Of a stretch of 64,000 nt of DNA, positions 1 to 10,681 are shown piece after piece. The stretch spans positions 124,001 to 188,000 of the forward strand of contig MU859096.1 of the NCBI GenBank assembly GCA_033297205.1, in the 5' to 3' direction. The notes beneath the pieces are model-generated. The model made no database searches, was not told the DNA's origin, and saw only the letters and a program-made list of their open reading frames with translations. This stretch comes from Pseudoneurospora amorphoporcata. Its lineage: Eukaryota; Ascomycota; Sordariomycetes; Sordariales; Sordariaceae. The position numbers and the translations under genes were made by a program. Each line of letters begins with the position of its first letter. Position 1 is the first letter of the stretch.

Positions 1-1
1 G

Positions 2-1120
2 AGAGCGGGAGGTACCGTCAAGAAACAATTGCACAGTGCTGCGGGTCTGAGGGGATTCACTGGTCCTGGAATGCATTATCACAGACGTGCTGAGAGTGCA
101 CCCGAATTGGTACCTTTTGAAGGTGGCCGGTTTGGTTTCCCCCGGTTCGGTAGCAGCTCTACCATGGCCGACGTGTTCGAGGAGGATGAAGAGGAAGATG
201 AGGACGAGTCTCCCAAGTCTACTGGACAGTCAACTCCTGTTATGGAGATTCCCCTGGACGAAACTTTCGAAGAGTTGAAGGCTTCCGCAAAGGGTAAGGA
301 TGCCGCGAAGCCCACTGCTGATGAACAGCGGGACACGGCAACCGAATCTGTTGCTGTACCTGCAGGAGTAAACACCGACGAGGATGGCAACGCCTCTGTG
401 AAGTCTTCAATTCATACCGGGTCTCTGGCCAGCCAGTCTGAGGATGCGCTTCCACAAGAGACATCCGTCACTGATTCTCCCCGTCCTAGCTTTAGCGGAT
501 ATCAGAACGAGCTACAGGCCAGACACAGCTTTTCGGAGTATGCGACTCCTTCGCCCAGGCAGACCTCCCGTCCCAGGGACCTTGCTGCAGTTGACTGCAG
601 TCCTTTGACCTTACCTGCCGCCGCGTCATGCGCACCGGTCAGCCCTCACTCGATGACCCCGTCGTCGGCCTTCCCATCTCCCAGGTCTCCCTTGTCCTAC
701 GATGCCCATCGCATCTCGACAGCGCCTTCGTCCATCACTGAGGACAATTTCCAATCACTGCTTATGGGCGAACCTGGACCGGAGGTACGGATTTCGGTGG
801 ACGATGTCCCATCATTGACCAGCGGCGACTCGTCGATGACTCGTGAGAGCTTCTTTGCGCAAAACCCTCAGGCTAGGCAGCTATCCTCCAACACGCTGCC
901 TAGGCCTGCCTCGTTCAGTGCCTCTGCCTTTGGTCGAAGGCGATCGAGTCTTGCTAGCCTCAGCCGTCTTGTTAGTAGCTCGCACGGTGAGCGCAGCAAG
1001 CTCTCGATGGAAGTTTCGGCGAATGATGACGGATTGGAGAAGAAAGTCAAACCCAGCAAGACAAAGCGGCTTGGCCGGTTTGTGCAGTTCTGGAAATCCA
1101 AGGAGAATAGCGAGGCTTAA
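2..1120 (+). CDS. 3' part of an unrecognised acidic, Ser/Pro-rich protein gene
   Basis: The frame is open from base 2 to the TAA at 1118-1120 without a needed internal start, so this is probably the downstream exon(s) of a gene that begins left of the window. The visible part is about 370 residues. It holds an acidic run just after the ADVFEEDEEED stretch, long low-complexity Ser/Thr/Pro segments with many SP/TP sites, and a basic C-terminus (KTKRLGRFVQFWKSKENSEA). There is no membrane segment or catalytic motif. The composition suggests a disordered, phosphorylated regulatory or scaffold protein, which is inference only. I do not recognise the family. The first ATG in frame encodes MHYHRRAES, but the open frame before it still looks coding. 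Confidence 0.7.
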   Translation, partial: RAGGTVKKQLHSAAGLRGFTGPGMHYHRRAESAPELVPFEGGRFGFPRFGSSSTMADVFEEDEEEDEDESPKSTGQSTPVMEIPLDETFEELKASAKGKDAAKPTADEQRDTATESVAVPAGVNTDEDGNASVKSSIHTGSLASQSEDALPQETSVTDSPRPSFSGYQNELQARHSFSEYATPSPRQTSRPRDLAAVDCSPLTLPAAASCAPVSPHSMTPSSAFPSPRSPLSYDAHRISTAPSSITEDNFQSLLMGEPGPEVRISVDDVPSLTSGDSSMTRESFFAQNPQARQLSSNTLPRPASFSASAFGRRRSSLASLSRLVSSSHGERSKLSMEVSANDDGLEKKVKPSKTKRLGRFVQFWKSKENSEA

Positions 1121-2493
1121 CGATGTTTTCAGGCGAAACTAGCTAGGAGCATGGGTGTCAAGGCTCTTCTGCTTTCATGTGGCGCTAAATAAGGAATTTT
1201 GGGGATCTAGATGAGATTTATCAGGGGGCTTTTCAACTTGACGGATAGGGCGTTCTCTTTCTTTTTGACGATAGCACGAAGGACAAGATAACACGAGACG
1301 AAGGGGAGCGGCAGCAGCAATCTCGGTCACAAGCAGAAATCTGTTTAGGGAACGAGACGTTTATTTCTCGAGGAATGATGTGGTCAAGGAACATATGATT
1401 CAAAGGTGGACGATAACAATTTTTTTGTGATTCTATGGACATATCATTGCAAATGTCTACGATCAACTTAGGACGGAAGGTTTTGACCTGGCGAGCTTCA
1501 AATGCAACACAAATTATTGGGCAATTGGAGCTATGATACCACGCGCTTTCAACGGTGATATGTGCGTTCTGTCTTGGTGCTTTTGTCAATGCCATGGGGC
1601 GATATTGCCGTCCCAAAGAACGAAACGACTTCGGCGGGGCTTCAATGAATTCAAAGTATCCTTGGGTTTCAGCGCACCACAGTGACGCCGCCAACGGGCT
1701 TTAACCACTAGTCTAGGAATCCACATCCACGGAGCCACGTAGCGGTAGGTGCAGCCGCCGGAAACGCCGATGCGCGCTGAAGGTCTTCGCTCGGCACATT
1801 GCAAGTCGAACCCCGGGCCGTGTGTCAGGGGTACCGCTATCAGCTGCACTGGCAGCAAGCAGCACCTGGCTCGTTGGGCAACGGCACGTTGGCACCTCGG
1901 CAACATCAACAACACGGAACATCGAAAGACGATATCTGAGCCCTGCGCGACCGACGATACGACATTTTACGAGGTCGTTTAAACTAGTACGCTCTGACCA
2001 CGGTTGGCCCACCGATTACCGATTCGATTATCGAGGACCGTGCACCGAGAGTTGCGCTGGACACGGACATAGCTATACCGACTTAGCGATACTACCAACT
2101 ACACACAGCGCGAGAACGGTCGGCTTCACCACACGACTATCTACAAGTCCACGACAAGCAAACTTCTTCAGGAAAGAGGTCCCGCGCATTCTTCTACCGT
2201 GCTTCGCGGCCAGGGTCTATCTCACCGGGTTATCGAGGTTCGCTGCATACCTAGTGTGGTATCGAGCGATCGAACGAACGACCCGCACCGGCCCTGACGC
2301 AACTGAATAACACGACCGGCCGATAGTCCCCCACAAGCCTTGACTCTTTCGTCCGTGTCTGTCTTGTTTTCGATAGGAAAGTCGGCCTCAAAGGAAAAAC
2401 AGGCAGCTGTAGAGGAAACGAACCAGGAATACACAAGAGCACACACATACACATACACACGCACATAAATACCTACATACATAGAGGTACAAA
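1121..2493. other. Intergenic: 3' flank of first gene and PEX4 promoter/leader
   Basis: No convincing gene. Short ORFs here lack codon bias or family motifs. The last 60 bases before the PEX4 start are CA-rich with near-repeats of ACACATAC (about 2440-2480), an unstructured purine/CA leader of the kind common in fungal 5' UTRs. Confidence 0.5.
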
Positions 2494-3117
2494 ATGGCCA
2501 ACCGCAGCGCAGCCAAGCGCCTAATCAAAGAGCTCACGACCTGGAACAACATCGAATCCAAGGAAGAGAAGGGCGTCGAGCGGTTAGGTCCCATCAACGA
2601 CGATGAGCTGTTGGTTTGGGAGGCCGTGATTAACGGGAAGGGGGTTGGTGGTGGTTATGATGGTATTTTTTTCTTTTTCTTTCCCTCCCCCTGTTATCTA
2701 TGTCCTTCACTCTGGCCCTCCTCCAACTTTTCTTTATTATTTTTTTTTTTTTTTCACTCCTCGAACCTCTTTGCTAACCAAAAAAAAACCAAAACAGAAG
2801 GCCGCTGGCTCCTCCACATCACCCTCCCACCCACCTACCCTTTGCATCCTCCCTCCATCAAATTCATCACCCCCATCGTCCACGCCAACGTTGCCCTCCA
2901 GACGGGGGAGATCTGTCTGGATCTGTTGAAGGAAGCATGGACCCCCGCTTACAGCGTGTTGGAGTGCGTGAGGGCTATTCGCTTGTTGCTGAGCTGTCCG
3001 GGGATTGATTCTCCCTTGAATGTGGATGTGGCGGCGTTGATAAGGCAGGGGGATCATGTTGCTGCTAGGGGATTGGTGGAGTTGTGGGTTGAGGAGGAGA
3101 GGTATGAGAGCCCTTGA
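2494..3117 (+). CDS. pex4: Peroxisomal ubiquitin-conjugating enzyme E2 (peroxin 4)
   Basis: Two exons, 2494-2662 and 2798-3117, give a 162-residue E2 enzyme of the Pex4 family, which monoubiquitinates the import receptor Pex5 so that it can be recycled from the peroxisome membrane. The UBC fold starts at once (MANRSAAKRLIKEL). The active-site cysteine is Cys96 in TGEICLDLL, followed by the family block AWTPAYSVLECVRAI and the SPLNVDVAALIRQGD segment. The intron is 135 nt (donor GTATTT, branch TTGCTAAC, acceptor AACAG). It joins GGGYD to EGRW exactly where related Pex4 proteins are continuous. It has no stop codon and is divisible by three, so a naive ORF reads straight through it and adds a false Phe-rich insert. 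The usual HPN tripeptide before the active site reads HAN (His85-Ala-Asn87). Confidence 0.92.
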   Translation: MANRSAAKRLIKELTTWNNIESKEEKGVERLGPINDDELLVWEAVINGKGVGGGYDGIFFFFFPSPCYLCPSLWPSSNFSLLFFFFFHSSNLFANQKKTKTEGRWLLHITLPPTYPLHPPSIKFITPIVHANVALQTGEICLDLLKEAWTPAYSVLECVRAIRLLLSCPGIDSPLNVDVAALIRQGDHVAARGLVELWVEEERYESP

Positions 3118-4052
3118 GGAAGTTGGACGGAGGGCAAGACGGGTGACAGGGAATGGAGTTTGTGTTGGGAGGGGAGAATCTGATTAAAAAGATACGGGAT
3201 CGTGATGAATAAGGGAAGGGTCTGGATGGAAAGGGCCGGGCTATATTTTGGGTCAATCCCATATGGAACTTTGGGATACTTATGATAATGGGGACGAAGA
3301 GCGATGACGAGTGTGTTTTGAATACCGATTCCGGTGAACAGATACAATGCCATGGTCTCGAAACGTTATGTTGCCCTCATTGCGTACAGGTACATGATGA
3401 TGAAGGGATTAAGTCGAGCCGGTGCTAACAGTCCAGAATGTTTCACGTTGTAGCACAACAGCTGGACGCTTGTGTAGTACCTCATAACCTCAAACTCCTT
3501 ACTTTTTATGATATTACTTCAAGAAAGACGACCTTCAAGAGTTCCCCCATATGCCCTCGCCAATGGTCTAGTATATATCGTGAGAAATCGTCGCTGTATG
3601 TCTTTGAAAATGGACCAAATAAAGTTGTCACATGAATCTTTGCTCTGGCCTCTCAGAACAAATAGGTAAATCGCTTTTCCTTCGACAGCGAGCGAACAAC
3701 TCATCACACAAGCTGGCGTCTGGCACATCGCACACCAGACGTGTATTCGCTCCGCGCCCTCCCGCCGTATGCTTTTCGCTTTCCACCCTCTGACCGGGAA
3801 TCACTCATCAACAGATTAAAAGACCGCCGAAACTTTTATGCCTCCCGACTGTGGGGATGCGATATCGAACACTGCCTCCCTCTCCAAAGCTGGAAGTCCC
3901 TGTTACTGGCTAGCAGGCTACTGCTATTAGATGTGGGTGCGTCGAGGAAGAACGAGGAATAGTAGCCGTCTTCGAAGGCTCCGTGGCAGATGCTGTCATC
4001 GTCAAGTGGCGGCTTAGGACACGCGTTGTCAGACTTAATAACGGCCAATGTT
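3118..4052. other. Convergent intergenic region between PEX4 and MNN9
   Basis: 3' flanks of two convergent genes. Only short unbiased ORFs are present, and no RNA gene or repeat was seen. Confidence 0.5.
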
Positions 4053-5240
4053 TCACTCGTTGTAGTGATAAACCTAATGATTCACCGTCAGTGCGACGTT
4101 TCCCATTTTGACATGGCACACAGCACACAAAACACATACCTTGTAATTGGGCAAACCAGTTGCTTGCCAACCTAGTCTTTTGGCCATCTTGGCAAAGCCT
4201 TCCGTCTCAATCAAGTGGTAGAAGGGGAACGCAGGGAACATGGCTCCGTCACGGTGCACCTCCGCCTTCACCAGCAACGCCGTACCTCCTACGCCATCCA
4301 GAGGCACTTCAGTGTGAATGTCGGCACCCGCCTCGTACATGTAAGCCATCAGAGCGCGGTAGGTTGCCATGTCGGCGTAGCCTTCAAGGAGAATATCGTC
4401 CTTGCCCATCTTGGAAGCCAGCTCCTGCGCGGTGGGGCTGTCCTGCCAGTTGTTGAAGTCATAGGGCCGCTCGTCCATAGCTTTCTTCTCGTCGTTGTAG
4501 AACCGCTGGAAGCAGTTGGGCACCGTGAGGGGCTTGCTGTGGCTGGCGAGATCCTGGATGAGAGTGGGAGGGGTCTCGATGATGTCGGCGTCCAACCACA
4601 GCACCCACGATGTGTCGGGTCCAAGGGTCGTGAAGAGAAGCGAGTTGCGGGCCTTGGCCATGGCAGCCCGTCGCGCCTTCTGGTTTGCCATCTTGTGGCG
4701 CTCGCTCTCGTCCTGGGAGGGGATGGGCGGGTCGATGTCTTGTCGTAGAATGATGATGCTCTTAAACCTTTCTTTCTCTAGGCCATGCTTCTGGATCTTT
4801 GCGATCTGCTTCTGGAGCTCAATGGTGGCCGCGTTGCCCTCCTTGGTCTTGGGCAGAATAAAGCCCAATGTGATGAGCTCATGTGGGTACGAAAGCTTCA
4901 GCAAGTTATCCCAGTATCCCTGGTAGAAGCGGGCCATGGGCGTAAGGACAAGGACATTCTCGCGGTTGGCGACGGGGTCGTTTGTGATGGTGACATTGTT
5001 GAGGTTGTAGCGCGTTACTGGTGGAGGGCCCGACTTGCCGCCAACAGCGCTTGACTTTCGGAAAGGTGATGTCGGCGGGGAGAGAGGATGAAGCGCGGCT
5101 GTGGCCTTGCGAGCGGCAGAGAAGTCGGGAGCTGAGGGGGATACTAGAAGGTAGAGGATGACGAGGACGAGGCAGAGGCCGACAATGATCGTGCCAGGGC
5201 TCGTCCTTCTAAGACGAACCGGCCCCAATGGACGCGCCAT
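4053..5240 (-). CDS. mnn9: Mannan polymerase complex subunit Mnn9 (Anp1 family)
   Basis: Exons on the minus strand are 5240-4140 and 4073-4053, giving 373 residues. The protein is a Golgi type II membrane glycosyltransferase of the Anp1/Van1/Mnn9 family (GT62), a component of the alpha-1,6-mannan polymerase that extends N-glycans of cell-wall mannoproteins. A short basic cytosolic tail is followed by one membrane segment (about residues 18-34, IIVGLCLVLVILYLLV) and a lumenal catalytic domain. The domain has the start block VLVLTPMARFYQGYWDNLL, the DxD-type metal/donor site in WLDADIIE, and the conserved ILLEGYADMATYR and FPFYHLIETEGFAKMAKR blocks. The 66-nt intron near the end separates off a 21-nt last exon encoding VYHYNE and the stop. 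Without splicing the frame ends in unrelated residues. It starts about 1 kb from divergent RPN13. Confidence 0.92.
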
Positions 5241-6290
5241 GGGATGTGTTGAGGATATATCAAAGAAGAGAAGTATTCATGTAGTCGTCGGGATTCGAAG
5301 GTTCGCGCGTTCCCGTCGTCCGTGGTTGGCTTCTCGGTTGTGGGGATAAATGGCAACGCTATAGCACTGTTTGATGCGCCCTTTCTCCTAGCCCGCCTTG
5401 TACCCAAACGAGAGCTGCGCGGGTATATATTCGTCGGCCGTGGACTGAAGAATTCGGTCGGTGTTGTCTTGGACACTTTTGGTCGGCCACTCAGTTGAGT
5501 CGTGGTCGAGGGGCGGCCAGGGGCATTGGCAACTCGGGCGGGATGGGGAAGTTTAGGGGACGAGACGAGGAAAAACGGGCTTCTGGAATGAAGACAAGGC
5601 CTGAAGTGCGAATGGCCAGAAATGGGGGAAAAGGGGGTTTAGTGCAACGCCGCGTCAGAGAGGTCCCCAATGGCTGCTGACATGGGTCAATGTAATTCTG
5701 AAACGGTACCATACCAATTCCTCCTGCCCGCTGGGTTTTTGTCACTCCAACAGCATTCTGGACACCTTCGTCGTCTCAGTCGCGACTGGCAATCGTGGCA
5801 GGCAACTGGCGACACTCTGCGCGCAACCGTGGAAGGGAAAGTGAAAAGTGGCAGCAACGTAACGACGTCGATCCCGTCACGAAGCACTCCACTGGCTGGC
5901 CTGCAACTTCTCCAACACCAACTCAAGCATGCCAGGGACTTGCTGGGCAGTGGGCACAGCGATTGGGGACCCTCTAAGGTACCTCTAGGCTACAGTGCGA
6001 ACGCCATCTCCGGGGGGGGGGGCAGCTGGTGACGGCAGCGGCAGCGGGCAGCCCACGTCAGAGCAACTCTAGCCTTGCCGCAGGTAGCTTGCTCCAGATG
6101 CTGAGCTCACATTGCTGATTACCTCTAGCTTGAAGTGGAAGCAGCAACATCATCGTCAACGAAATCCGAGCCTCATCGAGCCGACTGTTTCTATTTTGAC
6201 CCGAAATCACCCCGCCGACTTCGATTTCTTCAAATTCTTCAAATACTTATTACACCCATCCCACCGTCGATACCAACGCGCGCATCAACT
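5241..6290. other. Divergent promoter region MNN9/RPN13
   Basis: A shared upstream region of about 1 kb. It contains a run of ten G at about 6011-6020 and CT/CA-rich leader sequence before the RPN13 start. The ORFs seen here have no recognisable protein features. Confidence 0.45.
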
Positions 6291-7933
6291 ATGCCGATAT
6301 CACCCATTATCACCTTCAAGGCGGGCATTTGCGACGTTGATGTTCGTACCACCCCTCCTCCAAGCTCCCCGCGCCCGCCATGACATACTTCCTTATTGGC
6401 TACTTTGTCGCCTGTATTGGTCTACCATTTTGAACATCGCAAAGAGACTGACATCTAAATCTCCAGCAATCGTCGAAGCCGTACAAGGTCACGCCCCAGG
6501 CCAGGCCGGGCTACATCTACCTTTACTCCGACGATGGTATGCGCACCATGAACCTCCAGATGACGCCGTGGGAGACGGCGTCTTTTGTGACACAAGCTGA
6601 CCGTTCCACCATGCAGACTTCATCCATTTCTGCTGGCGCCCGAGAGATGCCTCCGCGGACGAGCCTGAGCTCGACCTCGTCATGATCCCCGAGGACGGCC
6701 ACTTCCTTCCCTACGATACCAAATCGCCTGCCCACGCTTCCGCCAAGACCAACGGCCGTATCTTCTCGCTCAAGTTCTCTTCCTCATCACAGCGCCATAT
6801 CTTCTGGCTGCAATCGAAGCCTCAGGGTCCCAACGGCGACGCCTCTTTCCTGAGCCCAAGAGATTTGAAAATTGGAGAGATCGTGGACAAGCTGCTGCAG
6901 GGTTATGAGGTCGATGTCAACAGGGAGCTTGCTTCACTCAGCAGCGGTGGTGGTAACAACCGCCGAGACGATGATGACGACGAGACAATGGAAGACGTTG
7001 AAGGCCACGGAGACCCCAATGCCCATCACGAGGGCGGCACTGGAGGTGCCGGTCCTGATGCCACGGGCGGTGATGTCCGGAGGGAGGGCGAGGACGCCAG
7101 AGAAGGAGGAGCAGATGGAGCAAGAGCGTAGGTGTTGTTTCCCGTCACATTGAGTTTTGGGAGTTTGGATTGCTTTGGCGCGCGCACATCATTGATCGAC
7201 TTTCAACCAAGAATGAGCAAGCAAGCTATGGCGCAGAGGCAACATGAATGGTGCAACTGTATTTGTGTACTTACTAGATGGAGGCACTAGAATATGACAT
7301 GCACATGCCATCCCTCTGCTTCCCGCAAATTTGCTCTTCTGATGCCCGTGCAAGTGCTAATACAGTGTCGTTGATAGGGCAAGTGCTACAAATGTCGAGA
7401 CGAATGCGGCTGCCGTTGTACGAAACTTCCTCGACTCCCTGAAGGGCACCCAGGGGCTTGCCGGAGGCCAATCTCAGATCCAGGCCCAGGGCAAATCATA
7501 TCCCCTACTCAACGACCTGCTTGAACCCTCAATCACGATCCCGACGCTCGATTCCGCCACCGACGAATATGTCGACAACCTCTTGAACTACCTTCCCCCG
7601 ACTGTCATCGTCATGTCTCAGCAAGGCGCCAGCGGTGCTAATGCCATCGAGATCGAGCCTAGTGCCGAGTCTGTTGAGGCCGCCCGGCAGACCATGAGCC
7701 AGGGTCAGAAGCGCGCGCTCCTGAAGAAGGTTCTTCGCAGCCCTCAGTTTACCCAGAGCCTTGCCAGTCTGACCATTGCTCTTCGGGATGGAGGACTCCC
7801 CAACATTTCGGCCGCGCTGGGCGTCCAAGTGGAAAATGGTGGTATGGTCCGGGGCGGAACGGTGCCTCTGGGTGGTGGAGATGCTGTCGAGGCCTTTGTG
7901 GAAGGAGTGAAGAAGACGGTTCAGAAGAAGTAA
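6291..7933 (+). CDS. rpn13: 26S proteasome ubiquitin receptor Rpn13 (ADRM1)
   Basis: Four exons (6291-6341, 6467-6536, 6617-7127, 7378-7933) give 395 residues. The N-terminal Pru domain starts MPISPIITFKAG and includes PGYIYLYSDDD joined across intron 2 to FIHFCWRPR, then RIFSLKFSSSSQRHIFWLQ. It binds ubiquitin and docks on Rpn2 of the 19S particle. A long acidic/Gly-rich linker (about residues 130-215) follows. The C-terminal DEUBAD domain (about 245-370; LNDLLEPS, VDNLLNYLPP, ALLKKVLRSPQFTQSLASL) would recruit the UCH37-type deubiquitinase in fungi that have one. Introns are 125, 80 and 250 nt. The first donor is GTTCGT, which is weak. For the third acceptor, TAG at 7377 is preferred because the branch site GCTAAT lies about 20 nt upstream. 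CAG at 7365 would also keep the frame and add four residues. Confidence 0.9.
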
Positions 7934-8423
7934 AAGGGTACAGATCTTTGAGAAGCATTCAAGATGATGGCATGGCATATTCCTAGGAGTCTGAGATTGG
8001 CGTAGGGGGTCAGTTACATCTGGAAACCGTACGCAGGCCTGCATCCCGAGCTTGAATAAGAACACGACTGTATACCAGATCTTGATCGTACTCTCAAGGC
8101 CATGCATATCCAAATCTCAATAGTTTAACATTAAGCTGGACGGAAAAGAGCAGTCACATATGGCGGTACAGAATGATGAGTTGGTACTAAAACTAGCTTG
8201 AGTTGGTCTGAAAAAACTATAAGACCAACCTGTCTCTTATTACCGACGACAAAGCCACATAAATGCCAAAAAGAAACCATCCTTATACGGCCGTTAAATC
8301 AAGTAATGAGCGAACAAACTCGGATGCAAGCAAAAGAAAAGGATCAGGCAAGAAAAAGCCTCATTGGGCATCGATAGACAAGAACTTTCAAGTCATATGT
8401 AAGAGGCCATACAGATCATTCAT
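7934..8423. other. Convergent intergenic region RPN13/CUS2
   Basis: AT-richer 3' flanks of two convergent genes. I see no further gene or repeat. Confidence 0.5.
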
Positions 8424-10051
8424 TCACTCATCACCCTCCTCCTCAGCCTCACCCGCATCCTTATTCTTGCTCTTTTTGAACCTCTCCTTGCCGGTAGCAA
8501 AGAAAGCCTCGACAATCCTCCCGTCAAACGCCCGTCCGTGCATCAGATGCACGCACGCCTCGGCCGCCTCCACCGTCGCGAACTTGACGCTCACGATCCC
8601 TTCCTCCTCCTGATCGAACAGCACCACGTTGGTTACGGGCCCGAGCTTGGCACATTCCTCCCGGATGTCGTCTTTGATCTCCAGCAGCGCGGCCGGGTCC
8701 TCGTTGAGTTCTTCGAGGGTGAACATGTGCCGCAGGATCACGACCTTGTCCCATTTTCCGCCCTTTGCCTCCTTGATTGCGGGCCCTAGCAAGCGGGCGG
8801 AGGGGGAGGGTTCGTCGTCGTCCCAGTCGGCAAGCTTGGCGGAAAGCTTTTGGGTCTTTTTGATGATCTTGGCTTTGTCCTGTGCGCTGCGCCGGTTGTC
8901 ACCGTTACCGCCGCCGTTGTTGTTGTTGTTGTTGGGAGCGGGGGCGGGGTTGGTGATGTTGTTGTAGGGGATCGCAGAGGACGAGCCTTCTCCGTTTCCG
9001 CCCTCTGCGCTATCGCCACCGCCGTTCTTCTCCGCGCCTGCTGCGACGTAGTTGGTCTTTTTGTAGCTCATATCCGCCGCCTGGACGCGCATCCTGCTGC
9101 CATCTGGAGACGGCTCAAGGCGGAAGTCGGTGTCGTCTAGGAGCATGATGGCCATCTCGACCGACTGCGGCTTGAAGAAGACAATCAGGGCGTCGCCCTT
9201 GAACTTGCCGTTCGCGTCCGTGTACATCTTGATGCGCGGGCGGCCGCTGTCGATCTCCTCGGCAATGACGCCGCATTTGCGCGAGAAGAGCTCGGCGACC
9301 TCGTCAGCCGTCGCGTCGAGCGGGAGTCCGGTCACATAGACGGCCGTGTTTTGCTTGGGCTCCCGTGGCGCCTTTTCGCGCTTCTGGTTCTTCGGTGGAC
9401 GTTGGTTGTTCATGTTGTTACTGCTAGCGGAGTCCTGTAGGCGTGTGCGCAACGAGGGAAAGAAAGAAAACGTCTGGTTAGTGTCTTCCCCAGATTTCTT
9501 CTCTCATCCTGTTTGTCCGTCCTCACATCACAAGAGAGAACCACACGAAATCATTCATGTTTCCATGCACTCCTGGGGCACAGCGATTTCTGTTCCTCTC
9601 TTCTCTCTCGCTTTCACGCGGCTGCTTCGAAAGATATCGAAATGGGACAAAAAAGGAAGGAGTGATTGGATCAATATTTTCAAGGAGGATGAGCGGGTAT
9701 TGGTGGTGGTGACAGTAGCGGACGCTGACAGGTGCGCATTCGAGCGCAGCTTACCTCTCGGTCGTTGTTCTTTCTCTTTTTGCCTTGTCCTTTGCCTGAC
9801 TGGCCTGTCTCTGTGTCGTCGTCTCCGAGTGATGTAATATATGCCCTCTGGTGTTCCTCGATCAGGGCTTCGTCGATTATGGGGAGCCAGCGCTTGAGGC
9901 CTTCATCAAACTCGTATTCAGTGCCATCGTCTTGAACGGCAATGTATTTGTTGTCGAGCTTAGAGAAGGAGATGCGCTCGTCCTTGTCGAACTCTTCGAG
10001 GTCGGTCGGAAATGTCCAATACTCGGCTTGTTGTCCCTCTTGTTGGTCCAT
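8424..10051 (-). CDS. cus2: TatSF1/Cus2-type U2 snRNP splicing factor
   Basis: Minus-strand exons 10051-9755 and 9434-8424 give 435 residues. The first ATG in the conserved frame is at 10051 (MDQQEGQQAEYW). The N-terminal part (EYEFDEGLKRWLPIID) matches the entry segment of TatSF1/Cus2 proteins. RRM1 runs from NTAVYVTGLPLDATADEVAE (about 115-205). A Gly/Asn-rich linker follows, then a WDDD motif and a second, UHM-like RRM from KWDKVVILRHMFTLEEL to GRIVEAFFATGKERFK. The tail is acidic. Family members help Prp5 remodel U2 snRNA/SF3b during prespliceosome formation. The 320-nt intron is long for this window (donor GTAAGC, acceptor CTACAG). The assignment is sure; details of the linker are less conserved. 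Confidence 0.88.
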
Positions 10052-10681
10052 ATTCCCTTCTTTCAACTATGCGCGACGCGAGAGCTTGGGTAGGTATTGC
10101 GCAGAGCTTGAATGACTATGTCGGTTGTTGAAAGGCGCGAGTTGGGTATTTACAGATGACGTTGAAGGAGGAAAATGCGACCCCGTCTTCGAAAACCCGT
10201 TGGAGAGTCCATCCCTTGGCGACGCGGGTCTAACATGGCGCCTGCTGTGGGCCGCCTTAGGTACGTAACTTGCCGTATGCTAGGTGCAGGTAGGTAATCC
10301 CTACGGCAATGCCAAAGGTACACAGTACAACCACGAGCAACTGTATTGAATATTCCGTTGTTTCATTCGTTATCATGATCGGAATCAATCCTCCGTGTCA
10401 TCACTTTATCAACGACTTTCGCTTCAAGGGAGAAAGTGCTTCATCAGACAAAGAAAAAGTGTTGAACTTTTGTGTTCCCTCCTAGATCCCCTTATCAAAA
10501 GAGCAAATGTAGCCAGCCGTTCCATCCAGTCCTGTATACCATCCCATTGTACAAATGCCCATGTTTTAAAATCAAAGAAAAATATCGCAAAGTTGAGTTA
10601 TGCGAGAAGGGTATCAATCATAGCCATCCATCTTCTTTTCGAAGAGCTTCGAGGTATCTAGGTTTAGAGAATTTGGCGACT
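10052..10681. other. Intergenic between CUS2 start and ADE16/17 end
   Basis: Upstream region of the minus-strand CUS2 gene and 3' flank of ADE16/17. There are near-repeats of TAGGTA/AGGTAGGTA at about 10256-10295, a motif also scattered upstream of other genes here. No gene is seen. Confidence 0.45.

Noticed and set aside
1800..1815. GTCGAACCCCGGGC as a tRNA T-arm
   Set aside because: No A box at suitable distance, no cloverleaf and no T-run terminator.
1822..2310. 162-codon ORF upstream of PEX4
   Set aside because: Composition is random-like and rich in Arg/Thr/Ser, with no motif or codon bias; most likely promoter/leader DNA.
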